64,000 bases of DNA from Chionis minor (Eukaryota; Chordata; Aves; Charadriiformes; Chionididae). The notes below the pieces were generated by a model. The model made no database searches. It saw only the letters and a program-made list of their open reading frames with translations, and had not been told where the DNA came from. Positions 48,346 through 60,925 of the stretch are shown in pieces (position 1 is the first letter of the stretch; every line of letters starts with the position of its first letter). The position numbers and the translations under genes are program-made. The stretch is from assembly GCA_013398295.1 (NCBI GenBank), contig VZSF01010147.1, positions 186,001 through 250,000 on the forward strand. The letters run 5' to 3'.

Positions 48346-49786
48346 AGAATGTGGAATGAAATGCATATGGTGGCAAGACTTATGAGAGGAAGCAAAAATT
48401 ATTTGCAACTAAAACCTCAAGAACCTTTTAGTAGGAGACATTCCTATTTGTTTAGGCACTATTTATTAAAAAAATAGAAAGTGCAATGACCAAGCTAAGA
48501 TACAAAGCTTTGCAATTTTCTTTGATAGTGCCCCAAAGGATTAAATGAATGAACCTCAGATGAGATAAATTTAGAAGAAGTATTAGCAATGTTGAATCGA
48601 ATGGAGGGCACATTGGCTACTGTTCATGGTGAGGAAATGGGTGTTAAGAGTCCAGGTTCCTTTTGCCAGCAATGTATCTTTCCCAAGCCACTTAAATAAA
48701 AGTTCTGCCAGTGTTATTCTCACAGCATTATATTTCGCACCTCTCAGTGGCTTAATAAGCCCAATAAAATCATCTGTGGATTGTAGAGTTCTCAACCTCA
48801 GTACAAGTGGCAAAATCTAACCTTTGGGGTGTCAGTTTACATGTTTAAAATTGGTGTGATATTGTGAGGTTTTAATCAGATATCACTATGAAAAGAAGTT
48901 TAAACCCAGTATGATGATTTAAAGAAACAGTAGATAGTAGGTGAGTAGGTCAGATACTATGCTGTTAACACAGGCACTTCCACCTTCCTGATATCAACTC
49001 TCTCCTTTTTAGTACATGCAAGAATTAAACAAAATGTTCTATATATTTCACTTTGAGTAATGGAAATTCCAAGGCTTTTCTGAGGCTCCTTTCACAAATA
49101 ACACCATAACTTGTAAAGAAATTTTCCTCTCTGACAGATAGTTTTTAGAAGAATTGCTAGGTGCTTTCACAACAGAATGTTGAATCCTTTCCTGGAAAGC
49201 TTTTAGGCATCAGATCAGAACAGAAGACACCATTGGCTCTTTATAGCTGATTTTATTGCTCATTTACTAGTTCCTCATTTTGTTTACAGAATTACTTCTT
49301 CTTTTTATTCATATTATTTTATTCTTTTTTATTTGACAAATAGGGTAATTTCCCTATTACTTTTCAATGTAAATGAGTTGCGTTATTTGTTCCTCCTTCT
49401 CTCCCTTCTCCTTGTGACTCATTCACAGTTGCCAGCAGTCCTTGTCTTCATCAGGCAGAAGATTCATTTTCCTGCTCCATCCGCTTCTGTATTTCAGAAC
49501 CCGGGTTGTTGTTTTTCTTTTCCTGGTTTTCTTCATAAGAGAGCGGAGCAATGATTGCTGCTCGATGGAGGAGGGTACTGCAGTCCACTTTACTCTGTTT
49601 GTTGCCTGAAGAGCACAATGACTAGTGGCCATTTACCTTAGGCTATAGCTGCTCCAGGAGAGCATGTGTTAAAAGCTTTCTATCATCAGTGGGAGTTTCT
49701 TTTTTTTTTCTTTTGAAAAACTAAGACCCTATTTAAGAAAACAAAAGACATAGATCAAAATGAGAAACAGACATAGAACTGCTTAC
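48346..49786. other. Unique AT-rich DNA, no gene seen
   Basis: No named repeat. The open frame at 49333-49554 (plus) begins with a hydrophobic stretch but has no recognisable domain. A poly-T/C stretch lies at about 49698-49714. Confidence 0.55.
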
Positions 49787-49958
49787 AGACTTGTGCTGTC
49801 ACTGTACACAAATGTTCTCCCATGACACTGGTGACAGTCCTTCGATTTTCTTCCAAAAGAAGCTTTAATTGTGAGATGAAGCCAGAAGCCCTGCTGCCAG
49901 ATTTCTTGCTCACTCTCTCCAGTACAATCAAAAGGAAATATGTTGAGGCCAGATATTC
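49787..49958 (-). other. Candidate spliced coding exon, 172 bp (partial gene)
   Basis: On the minus strand a pyrimidine-rich tract and acceptor, CTTATTCTGCCTTTCTACAG, is followed by 57 open codons and then the donor GTAAGC (49781-49786). The exon starts in phase 0 and ends in phase 1. The peptide starts EYLASTYFLLIVLERVSKKS, and its second half carries a leucine-rich helical segment, FISQLKLLLEENRR, so it looks like part of an alpha-helical protein. The open frame extends through both junctions (49755-50012), so the frame itself does not prove splicing. I do not recognise the family. LQEYLA plus the following aromatic residues faintly recalls the QEFLAA motif of NACHT/NLR proteins, but the surrounding match is poor and I do not claim it. 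No partner exon was found within 10 kb that I trust. Confidence 0.3.
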
Positions 49959-52900
49959 CTGTAGAAAGGCAGAATAAGCAAAAGAAGAGCCCAGCTGTGT
50001 GAGTTTCCCCATATGTCAGAAAAGTTCATGTTCTCATAATGCAAATATTTAAGTAAACTTGCTGCAGGGACATACTTCTACTGCATCCTCCAGATCTGCT
50101 ATCCATACGGATAGAACTACAACACAAAATGAACAAGTGAAAATCCTGTTGAAAATTTGACCCCCTGAATGTAAAAATTTTAGAAAAAAAAGGACTTCTA
50201 ATATTTCTTACCTCTCACTTATTCCGATGCACGTATGTAAACTCTTATGTTTCAAAACCAGAAGCGCTTGTCAGAATAAATGTCACAAGCTCTGATATTT
50301 CCTTTGCAGCATGAAGGGACTTCCATTGCTTGACACTGAGAAGTCTCTTTTCTTCAGCTGTATCACCAGTAGTTTGGACATAAGGAACAAATGATGAAAG
50401 AAAGAGGAACTGTTCATTAGCTTAACTTGTGCCATCTTGGCGAGACTTGAGGTTGCATTTTTTTATTTCAAGCCTGATATTACTGTACAACACTGTAGAA
50501 GCAGCTTCACAAGCCCTGAAACAACAAAAGCCTAGCTTGCCAAGGTTTCATACCCCGAGGCACATGACAGTGTCTGATGTCTAATAAGTGTGAGGTAAAG
50601 ATGAAGCCTTTTTGTCAAAGCACTAATAGTGTCTTTGTGTCTATGCATTCACCTATTTTCAGAACAGTCTGTTGAATTTGGTTGAAATTGGTTACTGTCT
50701 CTAAGGATGACAAATTCAAAACAGACCAATAAGCAGAATATATGGACTAACAGTAAGAGTAGACTCACATAAAGCCACTTTCTCGCAGAATGGAGTCTAA
50801 AAAGTATAGACAAGCTAAGTCTTGCTTGTGTCATTAGTAAAAAGTAAACAGACTAGAGTAAGAAGGGGTACTGAGGGCTCACGAATTCAAGCAGATCTTT
50901 CAAAGCTGAACCTTTAACTTTCTAGAACTGATTCCCAACAGCCACGTCAAAATGTTTGCTGTCTTTTTAGCTGTCCTATCTCTGTATCTCTCTCTGTGTC
51001 TATCCATCTATCTACGTCTAAGAAAAGTATCTAAAGGACCGAGTAAAAGTTGGCTTTTATATTAACTTTAATACTGAAATTAATGAGCTTTTCTTTCATT
51101 TACGTGGCTGTCAGAAAAACTCCTGGCTTCCACCCATCAATCAAGATAAGTTTGTTTGCCCAGTTTGCTTTTTCTGCACAATTAGGCTGATTTCTCTTTG
51201 ACATTTTTGTGACCTGATCTAGTTCATTGTAGTATTCGCCCCTTTGAATTCAGACTAAGGAGAAACCCATTACCATTAGCCCCCCAACTGTTCCTGAAGC
51301 CAACAGCAAGTGTAAGGTAGCAATTGCTATCATTGCCCTAAAAATCCTTTGCTATAGTTGTCCCTCTAAAATAATTTTCTTCTTAATTAAGCAGTTTGAA
51401 AACAGAAGAAATATGCCATAGTAATGTACTACAGTTTGATCCCTGAGACTGGATTTTGCTTTCAGGTTACATGCAATCAATTTGAGTCAGCCTGAATCTT
51501 TTAAGAATGTTGGACTGAAAGGCATTTCTCTGTAGTAAATTAATAGTGTGAAAGCTATTATCAACACTTGAAACTAAAACCAAATTTTCTAGCCAGCCAC
51601 AAGATGAAGTTAGAAAATAAGAAACAATACAACCAAAGCAAATCAACCATGTTCTCGTTAAAGTCAATGGACTTTTTGTCATTGGCCTTGATAGGAGTGG
51701 GATCTGTCCCAAATTTTTCACTTCTCCCAGTAGAAAAAGGAAACTGAAATTCATGTTGCCGTTTTCCCACTCCTAATCTCATTTCCTCATTTTCCTCTCT
51801 CTCCCTCAAACCTAATTCCCCGGGGACTTTCTGAACAAAGTAGCAAGTATGAGTAGAGGGCTGCAGAAAGGATGTGATAAGGTGCATGCAACATAGATTA
51901 AGTTTTACTGGCTCTTTGTGCATCAATGTGCTTTTCTTACAGCTTGCAAAACTTTGCTTTACTTAAGGCTGATATAGATGCAGGTATTTTACAAGCAAAA
52001 GATATCCTCTGACTGGCTACTTCAGTAAGTAATTTTCACCTTCCTGCTAAAAATGGGAAGATATTTTAATACCACTGAAAGCACTGGGGGGCAGTATGAT
52101 CTAGTGAAGTGCGCATTGGCGTAGCTGCCCTGCCATCTGCCTGGGGTATCACTTCCAGGAGGGACTCTCTCTTTATCTGGCAGCTCTGCCGTACCTCCTC
52201 GAAGGGCTGAGAGTATGCGCATGTGCTCTGCCCCTTCTGGGGGGACGCATTAGAAGCCCAGTGCTGAGGCACTGCAAAATAAATTGTAGTGTAACGTTAA
52301 CAAAGACTGACAGTCTAAAAGGTTTGACTTACTCTGAAGGTGCTATGAATAGGTAGATGTTTCTCTGTGGGACCATCTGAACTCTGAGAACAAGCAGAGA
52401 AGTCTCTGCCATGCCTGGGTCTTTGACAATGTCTAGCAAGAAAAGCGGGTCTTGTCTATTATTTCCAAAGTACACCTCTTCCTGATAGGAGAATATGAAG
52501 AGTGCTGCAAATTATTATTGTCTGTTGTATGTTTTCTACTTGTTTTATTGTTTACAATTTATTATTTCTTATCTTGCACAAAAGCAAGCAAGCAAACTAA
52601 TCAACTATATAACATCAGCTAACCTGGAAAGCAAACAAAGCAGCTGCAAACGCAGGGGAAACAATACACAAACACTGCATTTCCCAGAAGGTGCTTATGT
52701 AAATTATTGATTTTTATTTTTAACATCAGAGGGTACTGCTGATTGGCCTTTTCCTTCAGAAAAATCTGGCTTGTAGCACATCACTGGAACTTCTAAATGA
52801 GACAGAGAAATGGTGGAAACCTGGCAGTATTTCAAACAACCAAAATGTCTAATGCTGAGGTTTTAATTTGGTAAATATAAGCAGTCATTCATAAGCAGAG

Positions 52901-55900
52901 CATAGTCTTTACAAATCACTTCTATCAGAAAAGAATACTTTAAAAGCATTGCAGTCTTACAGACCTGACTAACAAGCGAGTTTCTAGTTCAAGAGCAGGG
53001 GAACTACTACTGCTTTAATCATGGGACAAAGGCTGAGCCCTAGAAATGGTATTGAGCTATATGGAAGCCAGATACACCTGAAGAAGGGATGAAAGTGTTA
53101 TAAGGAAAGCTGTTTCTGCACACCTTGGCTCCATAAGAGTCTCCTGGAGAGAGTCTTTTGCCAATCTTTTATATAACTGTATATTAATATATAAAGATTG
53201 AATATGTGGGCATATGAATGCTGTATGTGCCAGAAACCAGGTTTCAAATGCAAATGTACATGGGATAAAACAAGGATAATTAGAGTCATCCTCTGTCTTA
53301 TATGGAGGACAACCCCTGTGAACAGAAGTGGTGATGAAGACTGGCAGTGCCAGAAATGTAGCCCATTTTCTATAAGGCACTGAGAAAGGTTAGAGCGAGG
53401 TTGTCACCAGCAGAGAAAGACTGATGTCCAGCAGCAGTAAGTTGAGCTTTTTGGCATCATCAAGTTTATTGGCTGACCTCATATTTCTGGATAGTACCCA
53501 GGAAACCACCAGATGAGAAGAGAGCTACAGCAAACACTAATTAAATGCGTGCTCTCTCTTTTTCAGGCTAATTAGCACACATAGAGGTTAAACATGGAGG
53601 AGAATAAAATGTTCAACTTGGAGACAGCAAGAAATAATACAGTGAAAAAACCTGAATCTGATCATGCTGTACTGTCATTGTAAAGTCTGTTTGCTTCTGC
53701 TCACTATGGGTTGATACTTTAGCCTTCTTTCTTTTTCATCCCACCTAAAATCTCCAAGTAAAACTCATAAAGTCACAGAATTTCTTTAGTTTCAATAAGA
53801 AATGTAAGAGATCATGCAAGGTTTGCATGCCACTTGACCAAGTTCACTTGGAAGTCCAGGCATCCTTAGAAAACCATTCAAATAGTGTGAGAATGTAGTG
53901 CTTATTGCCGCTGAATTGCATAGAAGATCAGCTTCTTCCAGAGAGCAGACCAAGGCCTGGGATTCAGACAATGTGACTGATATTCAGACAGTGCCATGAA
54001 AGTGCTGTCTTGAGCCACTTCAGAGTGTGCAATGTGGCAGTTAAAATATGCTTATTATCATGCTATGCTATTTTCCAAGTTTCAAGCCAGGGAGCAAATT
54101 CTAATCTGGCAATAATCAATGTAGCTGTAGGATTTCTAACCTTGAATTTCCACAGCCCCTCCGTCCACATTTTTATAGATAGTATTGACAGGCATCAACT
54201 CATGCTCATTGTCTTTCATATCAAATATTAACAGGTAAATTAATACCTCCACACCAGCAATCTTCATCATCTTTACCTCTTTACATCTATTAGCTTCCTT
54301 GTCTAAATGCAAACTCTAGCTTAATTTCCTGCTTATACCAAGGTGTGCAACCTTGCATATTTTTATTTGCATTCAACTATGTTATGATTACTGCAGTGTA
54401 CACAATAAAAAGTGGTATATATTCTCCAAGTGGATTCCTTTGGGATACTATAAAAGACAAGTTTTAACAAAAAAAGTTTTTAGAAATACTGAATACCAAT
54501 AATGTTCATCAATTGTTCTGAGGACACGCACATAATTATTAAACTTATCCAAGACCCTAGCACGTTGAAGAGCCTTACGTTAAATAACCAATGCTAGGCA
54601 AAGCTTAGGTCTCCATGAAGTGCTAGCAGCTGCTTTTTGTAGCAGAGGACAGCTACGTGGATGGCCTAATCAAACAGATTTTAAAATCCCAAGAGAAAGT
54701 GCACATGCAGTCAGAATAGTCCCATATAGTTGTCTTTAAGAAGCTGATCTCGAGGGACAGTTATTTATGTTGGTGATTAAAATATTGTGAAGAAAAATCA
54801 AACCTGGTCTTCCTCTGTTTCTTTATTGGGATTTTAAGATTTACGTCCTATATCTTCAGGCCAACACAAACCAGATTCAGGTTGACTGTGCCAAAATGTG
54901 ACTATCGTCTTCAGGCCTACTTCCTTTTCCGGGTAGTCTTGTGACAGTCAGGAAAGCACTTTGAATCGTGGTTAGGTAATGTAGGAACATATATCCATGA
55001 GTTTGTACTTGTAAGATTCAGAGTTCACTTCAGAGTTCACTTTTCAAAGGGAGTACTTCAGCACCTGCTCTGGGATCTGGACATTTATGCAGGAGGTACC
55101 TGTTCCAGTTCCAGTCTCAGCAGACTGGCAGTTCATACCACTGCACCATATGACTATGACAGGTACCCCCAGGGAAAATTAGGAGTCAGGTCCCACCTCA
55201 CCATCTTCCTTTGTGGTCTGCCTTTGCACCTTGTCAATCCCACTCTGTCTGGGCTCCTGGTCTCCCAGCTGCTTGGTTTTCAGGTCTGCTGACTCTGTTT
55301 CTGCAACTGTTGATCTGAGCCATTTGCCTTTGCTTGACCTAAGAGGACCAAGTCAATTGGATGTCTGTAGGCTAACAACAAGACCTTATTGCAAAATTTG
55401 TGAATGATTTCAGAAGTGGTAAGATGGCTAGTAGTGGATTGGATCCATCTAGTTGGCCAAATCAATCTTCACTATTCCCTTTCCACAAAGAGGATGGGAA
55501 CTGGCTGTTGGTTCAGGAGGCAGATTTCAATGTCTTCTACACACTTCTGTGTCTGTGAACAGCCTAGAGACTATAGGCAGCACACCAGTCTGGAGTAAGA
55601 AGGTGGTGAAAATTGCACCTAACAGTCACAGTTGAGAGGATGGTGCTTTATGACTACATCTAAAACTAAAGCTTCATCTAGAAATTTAAAATAAATATTT
55701 TAAGCATAAGAACAGTGAGATTAAACATGGTAGTCCCAGACACATTACAATGGCTGTCTTCAGAGACACCATTTCCAAAGAGATGTGTTATTGATGTCTG
55801 CGTACCCAGCGTGAGCACACTAAGTTGTCCCCTTTGGCATCCAGATGAACTGGAAATATAGAGCTGGGTGTTCCCAAAAGCATCTTTATTTCTCATCACA

Positions 55901-58140
55901 GCAGCTGAGTGGATGTGAAATAGAAAAAGTTAATGATAATAACATGAACGACATTAAGATTCATTAAAAATGCATATTTCTAATTACATTAGTATTTGTA
56001 CAGTGCTATCTAAGGTATAAAATTGGTCACAACATTTAGAAGGTAAGGTATTTATTCACGTGGAGCCAGTCATTTCAGGTTACATTAATAAGTATTCATG
56101 ATGTCATTCATTAAAAATTATGTGTTATACAGCCACATTATATAAACCTCACTGGAAAACTAAAAAGATTTACTAAGAAGTCATATTGTGTATGCTGAGT
56201 TAAGTCCAGTAAAGCTGACCGAAGAATCTGCAACTGTGCTTTGGATCTGCAGAGCTTCATCTATTGGCATAAATACACTTCCTTGTCAATCAAACTTTAA
56301 TTACAGCTACTGGCAAGGACAACTTCATACCAGCAAACTTTTATAAACACACATACCACTCGACACAGTGTCACAGGGACAAATGATGAAGAAGAGGATG
56401 AGGAGGATGCTCTGGTAGGATGCCACTGAGTATATGCTTTTGTTAGCTGGATACTATTGTCAGGAAAGCAAGATACTCAGTGAAATCCTTGCAAAGGGAT
56501 TTGGTTACTCTTATACCAGGGTACAGTGGTTTTAAAATCTCCAGGAATTCTAAAACAGAATATATGTCATTGCCCTTTGATAAAGTATGGTGCATCTTGG
56601 ACGCTAAATTTCATAATTTTTCAGCATTAGTATGTTCCTGATAATCTGATTCGATCTCTATCTTCCTTTTCTCCTTCCTTTTGTTTTCCTGTCTGACTTC
56701 TTTCCTACATTCCCTACTCTCTCAGAGGACCTCAAAGAATTACAGGATTCAGCCTTTCAACAAACATCCAGAGAGAATCTGCAAAATGAAATTACTATTT
56801 TAGCAGCCAGTGCAAGCGTATTTCTAGATATGTATCATTTAAACATATTAGCTGTGATTCCAAATGAAATGGTAGAGGCACATGATCTGAATAAAGACCC
56901 CAAGCATCACATACTGTGATCCAGTTACTCTTGCACATTGCAGCTTGGACACCGGAACAGCTTCTCTGCACTTCTTTCCTTCAAGTCTGAACACAGAGCC
57001 CTGCTCTGGGGGGCAGAGTGATTCCACTATGGATTTGTCTTTGTTGCCCAATCCCAGCACTGTGTCTGGCAATCACAGCACCATCTAACAGGTATTACTG
57101 AGTTTGGCACTGCTTGTGAAGAATTGCAAAACCTGTTTCACAACAGACATTTTCCCCTACTAGTGGATGAATAGACTGGGAAATCACTCTGAGGAGCTCA
57201 CCAAAGCTATTGAGGCAGCCACAGCCATGACATAAGGCTAGTTTCAGATTGTACTTTTGTGAGCAAAACTTTAGATTTGGCTAGGCAAAATATCAAGAAG
57301 TAACTCACATACTACTTCGGTAATTCTGTTTCTACAGGAAACTAAAAAATCCCAAACTCCAAAATACCTACGTTTTTTTCTGGACTCCAGAAGTCTGTAT
57401 ATGTGGAAATGGAGATTCTTACCTTAGACTCTTTCTTTTATCTAAGCAAGATATGTAAGTGTTAAGATGAGTCTGTCCTATACAGTGAACTATTTTCATT
57501 CAGATTTAAGTATCAGTGCAGGACAAATCTAAGTGTTCTGGTAAATAAGATTGGACATCTAAGTGAGGACCTGGAAATCAAACAATAGATAATAGAGAGA
57601 AATTACTTGACAAAGCAATCTTTTTGATTGAGTATATCCTCTTGAAAACCCGACTTTTTCTTTGTGAAATATTGATAGTAATTTTGCTTGGAAAAAATTT
57701 GAAGAATTACTTCTTATTTACAATTAATTTAAAAAACATTTGATTGTAATGTAAATAAATAATTTTGATTGACCCCAAACCAATTTAGATCAGTTTAGAA
57801 ATTTGTGTTCTGGTTGTTTTTATTGTGCAGTGCACTAGGATTAGTGTTTAACTACATATTTATCCTACCATGCTATATTCTTCTACCCACTATTTTTATT
57901 TTGTATATTTTAGTGACCTCAAAATGCCATGTGCATGCTTTGAAATAACGTGATGTGTATATTTACATTAGGGAGAACAAAGGTAGCGTTACTTGGATAA
58001 CCATGGAGATGTCATTGTTTGCAAAATACTTCCATTTCTTCTTAGGAAAAACAGTTCGTTGTGTGCTTCAATAGCAAAGGAAGCCTCAGCTACCTATGCT
58101 GTGCACTTGATGCATTCTGAGCTTCAGTAATTTACTGAAC
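49959..58140. other. Unique AT-rich DNA, no gene seen
   Basis: Eight kilobases without a named repeat. Minor features: a TCTG/TATC-rich pyrimidine stretch at about 50985-51018, a 12-bp tandem duplication (55019-55042), a GAA/GAG-rich patch (56387-56412), and a possible eroded CR1 tail at about 53770-53870. The longest open frame (121 codons, 51561-51926 minus) shows no motif that I can identify. Confidence 0.55.
55019..55042 (+). repeat. Perfect 12-bp tandem duplication
   Basis: CAGAGTTCACTT at 55019-55030 is repeated directly at 55031-55042 with no mismatch. Confidence 0.9.
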
Positions 58141-58500
58141 TTTAAGAAGGGCAATCAGAGTGGCAAAGCAGCAATTCATAAGCAATTGCCATTTAGGCAA
58201 GAGGCATAAAATTTTTGATTAGGCTATTCAGGCATTGTTTAAACTGAAGTTGCAATTAGGTAACCTTCATTTAATATATCATCATCAATTTTAATCAGGC
58301 ATATTTGTTATTTTTGGCATTAGAAAAAAGCTAATTAAATTCTAATTCAAAATTCACATCTATATCTTGATGCAGACAGTCTGCTGCAGTGGTACTTTAG
58401 TGAAAATATCTGTTTCTCTTGACATCCTGTTAATGAAATGACCCTATGTGCAAAACTGTGATTCATATATGTGGATTAATAATGCCATGTTTTACAATCC
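58141..58500. promoter_or_regulatory. Candidate homeodomain-rich non-coding element
   Basis: No repeat is seen. There are several TAAT/ATTA cores in varied contexts: GGGCAATCAG, GCAATTC, GCAATTGCC, TTGATTAGG, GCAATTAGG, TTTAATC, CTAATTAAAT, CTAATTC and GGATTAATAATG. The mixed contexts and lack of simple repetition differ from the flanking low-complexity DNA and resemble conserved developmental enhancers in vertebrate gene deserts. That is inference. AT-rich DNA holds many TAAT cores by chance, and conservation cannot be judged here. Confidence 0.25.
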
Positions 58501-60660
58501 AATCTTAAACTAGCAAGGAGGTTGCTATCGTTGTTGTGTTTAATAGAATAATAGAAAGTTTACATTGAATTTGAGCACATAGTTTACAAGAATTCTTTTT
58601 ATAGTATTTTAATTGGGTTACTAATAAGTTTTCCCCACATTTGCTTTACTAATACTGAAAATTATTCATGTAATTGCCACAAATAATTCTTCATGAATGC
58701 TACTTCTCCAAGTTCTCATTTTAATGTGTTATCATCTACACGATATATTTCAGTTTCCAGGTTGAATAAACCAATTTTTAAAATATAAATATTCTCTCTT
58801 ACCTACCAGAAACTGTCTTCTGTCTTTTCAAGCATTCCCAAAAATCTATGAGGTTCTGATGCTGCTGCAGCAAGTAAATAATTCACTTAAACACTTAAAA
58901 AAAAAAATAAAAAAACATAAAGGTAGAAGAAACCGAGTCTGAGAAAATTTGAAAGTTACACAAAATCCCAGCCTTGTATTACCAATAAACTTCACTGCAT
59001 AAATTATATGTTCTACGATTTCAGAGGTAACTGCACCAAAGATATGGAAATAATAAATTTATTTATATTCTAGCTATAGGATGGGGATGATATTTTAAAA
59101 AATTATTTTAAGGGTATTTAGTCCATGCTCACTGAAAGGCAAAAGGGGCAATGACTGTCAGCTTCTGATATCTGCAAATTTTAGTCATTATTAATTCCAT
59201 ATCTAATACTTTAGTGTTTGATTAATCAATACTTTAATATACATTAAGTATAACACACCTGGTGTAGAAAAAATCAGTATCAAATCTGCACTGAGAGAGA
59301 TTTTGGCTTTGATAAATCATTAATTTAATCTGATGATGTGGGGAGGGTGTTGGTTTTAAAGGGTTGGACCCGAATAGTTCAGTCTCCACACTGTGGAATA
59401 GTTAAAAAGTCAACCTTAGGCTTCTGCTTGAAATTTTTATTAGAGTGGTTTGTAACTAGCTGTCTTGCTCTGGGACACTGTTAACTGCATCTCTCAGGAG
59501 GTTTTAAACTTAATGATTTGAAACTGCCCTTCTTTAGCACAGTAGGAAAGACATGTAAATCTTTGTTAGAGTTAATAGTTTAGATAATTACAGAAGTTTT
59601 CAGACTAGCTCTTTAATTTGACAGGCAATTTAAAGGACCAAGAAAACGTGTCGCTTGTGAACCCTATCAAGTAAATGCTTTTTTCTGTCTGCTTCACTAC
59701 TCTCTAGTCTGCTAATTCAGCTGCAGAATGAGAATAGAAATGTCTTTGCAATATCAAATTTACTGGCAAGATATAGCAGTTCTTTAGTCAGTGGCCATTT
59801 CAGCTCTTTGCAGAAATAGAAGACTCTCATGGAGACAGAGCAATGTTATCCTGTGATAAGCACTTCACTGATATGGATATTTGGCTCCACCACTAAAATT
59901 GGTTATTCAAAGTTTAATACATTCAGATGTCGAAGACACAAAAGATAATTCAATATCTGATAAATGAAAAGATATTAAGACCTTTATTTAAGACCTGTAA
60001 TATCAAAGCTTTATTTGGAAGAGAGTAACAGATTTTTAGCAATTGCTAAGAAGAGGAAAACTCATTTACTGTAGACCATTAGCTATATACTTAATCAATA
60101 TTTAAGAATCACAGTTGTAGCCTTGCTGTGGTTTATGAAGCTTAATCTCAGCCATTGGTTCCCAACTGGATCCTGACAGACTGTAAACTTGTCATTTCCT
60201 GCCTATTAGAAGATGTCCTCAATATATCTGACTAAAAGGCAAATGTGATGATTGACCATAGACATATCAATATTTAGTGTAATGTTGATTAACATTTTAT
60301 AGTCTGTAGACACTGGTACTTAAGTTAATGACTGAGCCACAGAAAGTTATCTGGTTCTTGCTGGTTACCAGGCGAGTAAACATGTTAAGAAGCCTTTGGG
60401 GGTCATAGAAGAGGGTGTCTCCTTTATTGATTTTTATATGTAGGATTAATTTATAATGCTTTAGACAACAGACACAGTCTTTAGATAAGACACAGGTACA
60501 ACGGCAGGACTGGTATTGTAACGACAGTGCATCAATTGCCATAGGCACAGGCCTGCACTGGTGGGTATAAGGATGTTTTTTTCGCAGAGTAATATAGAAG
60601 GTCTTTTTCTAAGTGTCCAACTAGTGTGAAACATTGGACATATAAGGCAGCCATTGCAGC
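58501..60660. other. Unique AT-rich DNA, no gene seen
   Basis: No named repeat. An A-rich stretch at about 58895-58915. The open frames on minus near the right end (60297-60670) overlap the following CR1 edge or are motif-free. Confidence 0.6.
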
Positions 60661-60925
60661 ACAGAAGCACAGAATCACAGGGGTTGGAAGGGACCTCTGG
60701 AGATCATCTGGTCCAACCCTCCTGCCAGAGCAGCTCCACCTACAGAAGGTCGCACAGGATGGCGTCCAGGTGGGTTTTGAATGTCTCCAGAGTCGGAGAC
60801 TCCACCACCTCTCTGGGCAGCCTGTGCCAGTGCTCTGCCACCCTCAGAGTAAAGAAGTTCCTCCTCATGTTCAGATGGAACTTCCTATATTCAAGTTTGT
60901 GCCCGTTACCTCTTGCCCAGCACAT
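60661..60925 (-). mobile_element. CR1 LINE 3' end, well preserved
   Basis: The left edge is the tail GCACAGAATCACAGGGG. Read on minus, an uninterrupted 73-codon frame (60740-60961) contains the intact ORF2 C-terminus: RKFHLNMRRNFFTLRV, then HWHRLPREVVESPTLETFK and a terminal ILCDLL. It differs in sequence from the copy at 44862, so it belongs to another CR1 subfamily. The open C-terminal frame and clean 3' UTR make it the least decayed LINE in the window. It is 5'-truncated near 60925, where the plus strand reads CCTCTTGCCCAGC and then changes to unrelated sequence. Confidence 0.95.

Noticed and set aside
53198..53383. Cysteine-rich 61-codon frame (ECCMCQK, CKCTW, WQCQKC)
   Set aside because: Cysteine spacing fits no zinc-finger or knottin pattern, and there is no gene context.
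53770..53870. GTCACAGAATTTCTTTAG..TTCAATAAGAAATG as a CR1 tail
   Set aside because: Only the first 18 bases resemble a CR1 3' end; the following 80 bases do not follow the family order well enough.
60122..60180. Sequence TGCTGTGGTTTAT...CTCAGCC resembling the end of the solo LTR
   Set aside because: The match is limited to scattered words, with no second terminus, promoter or duplication.
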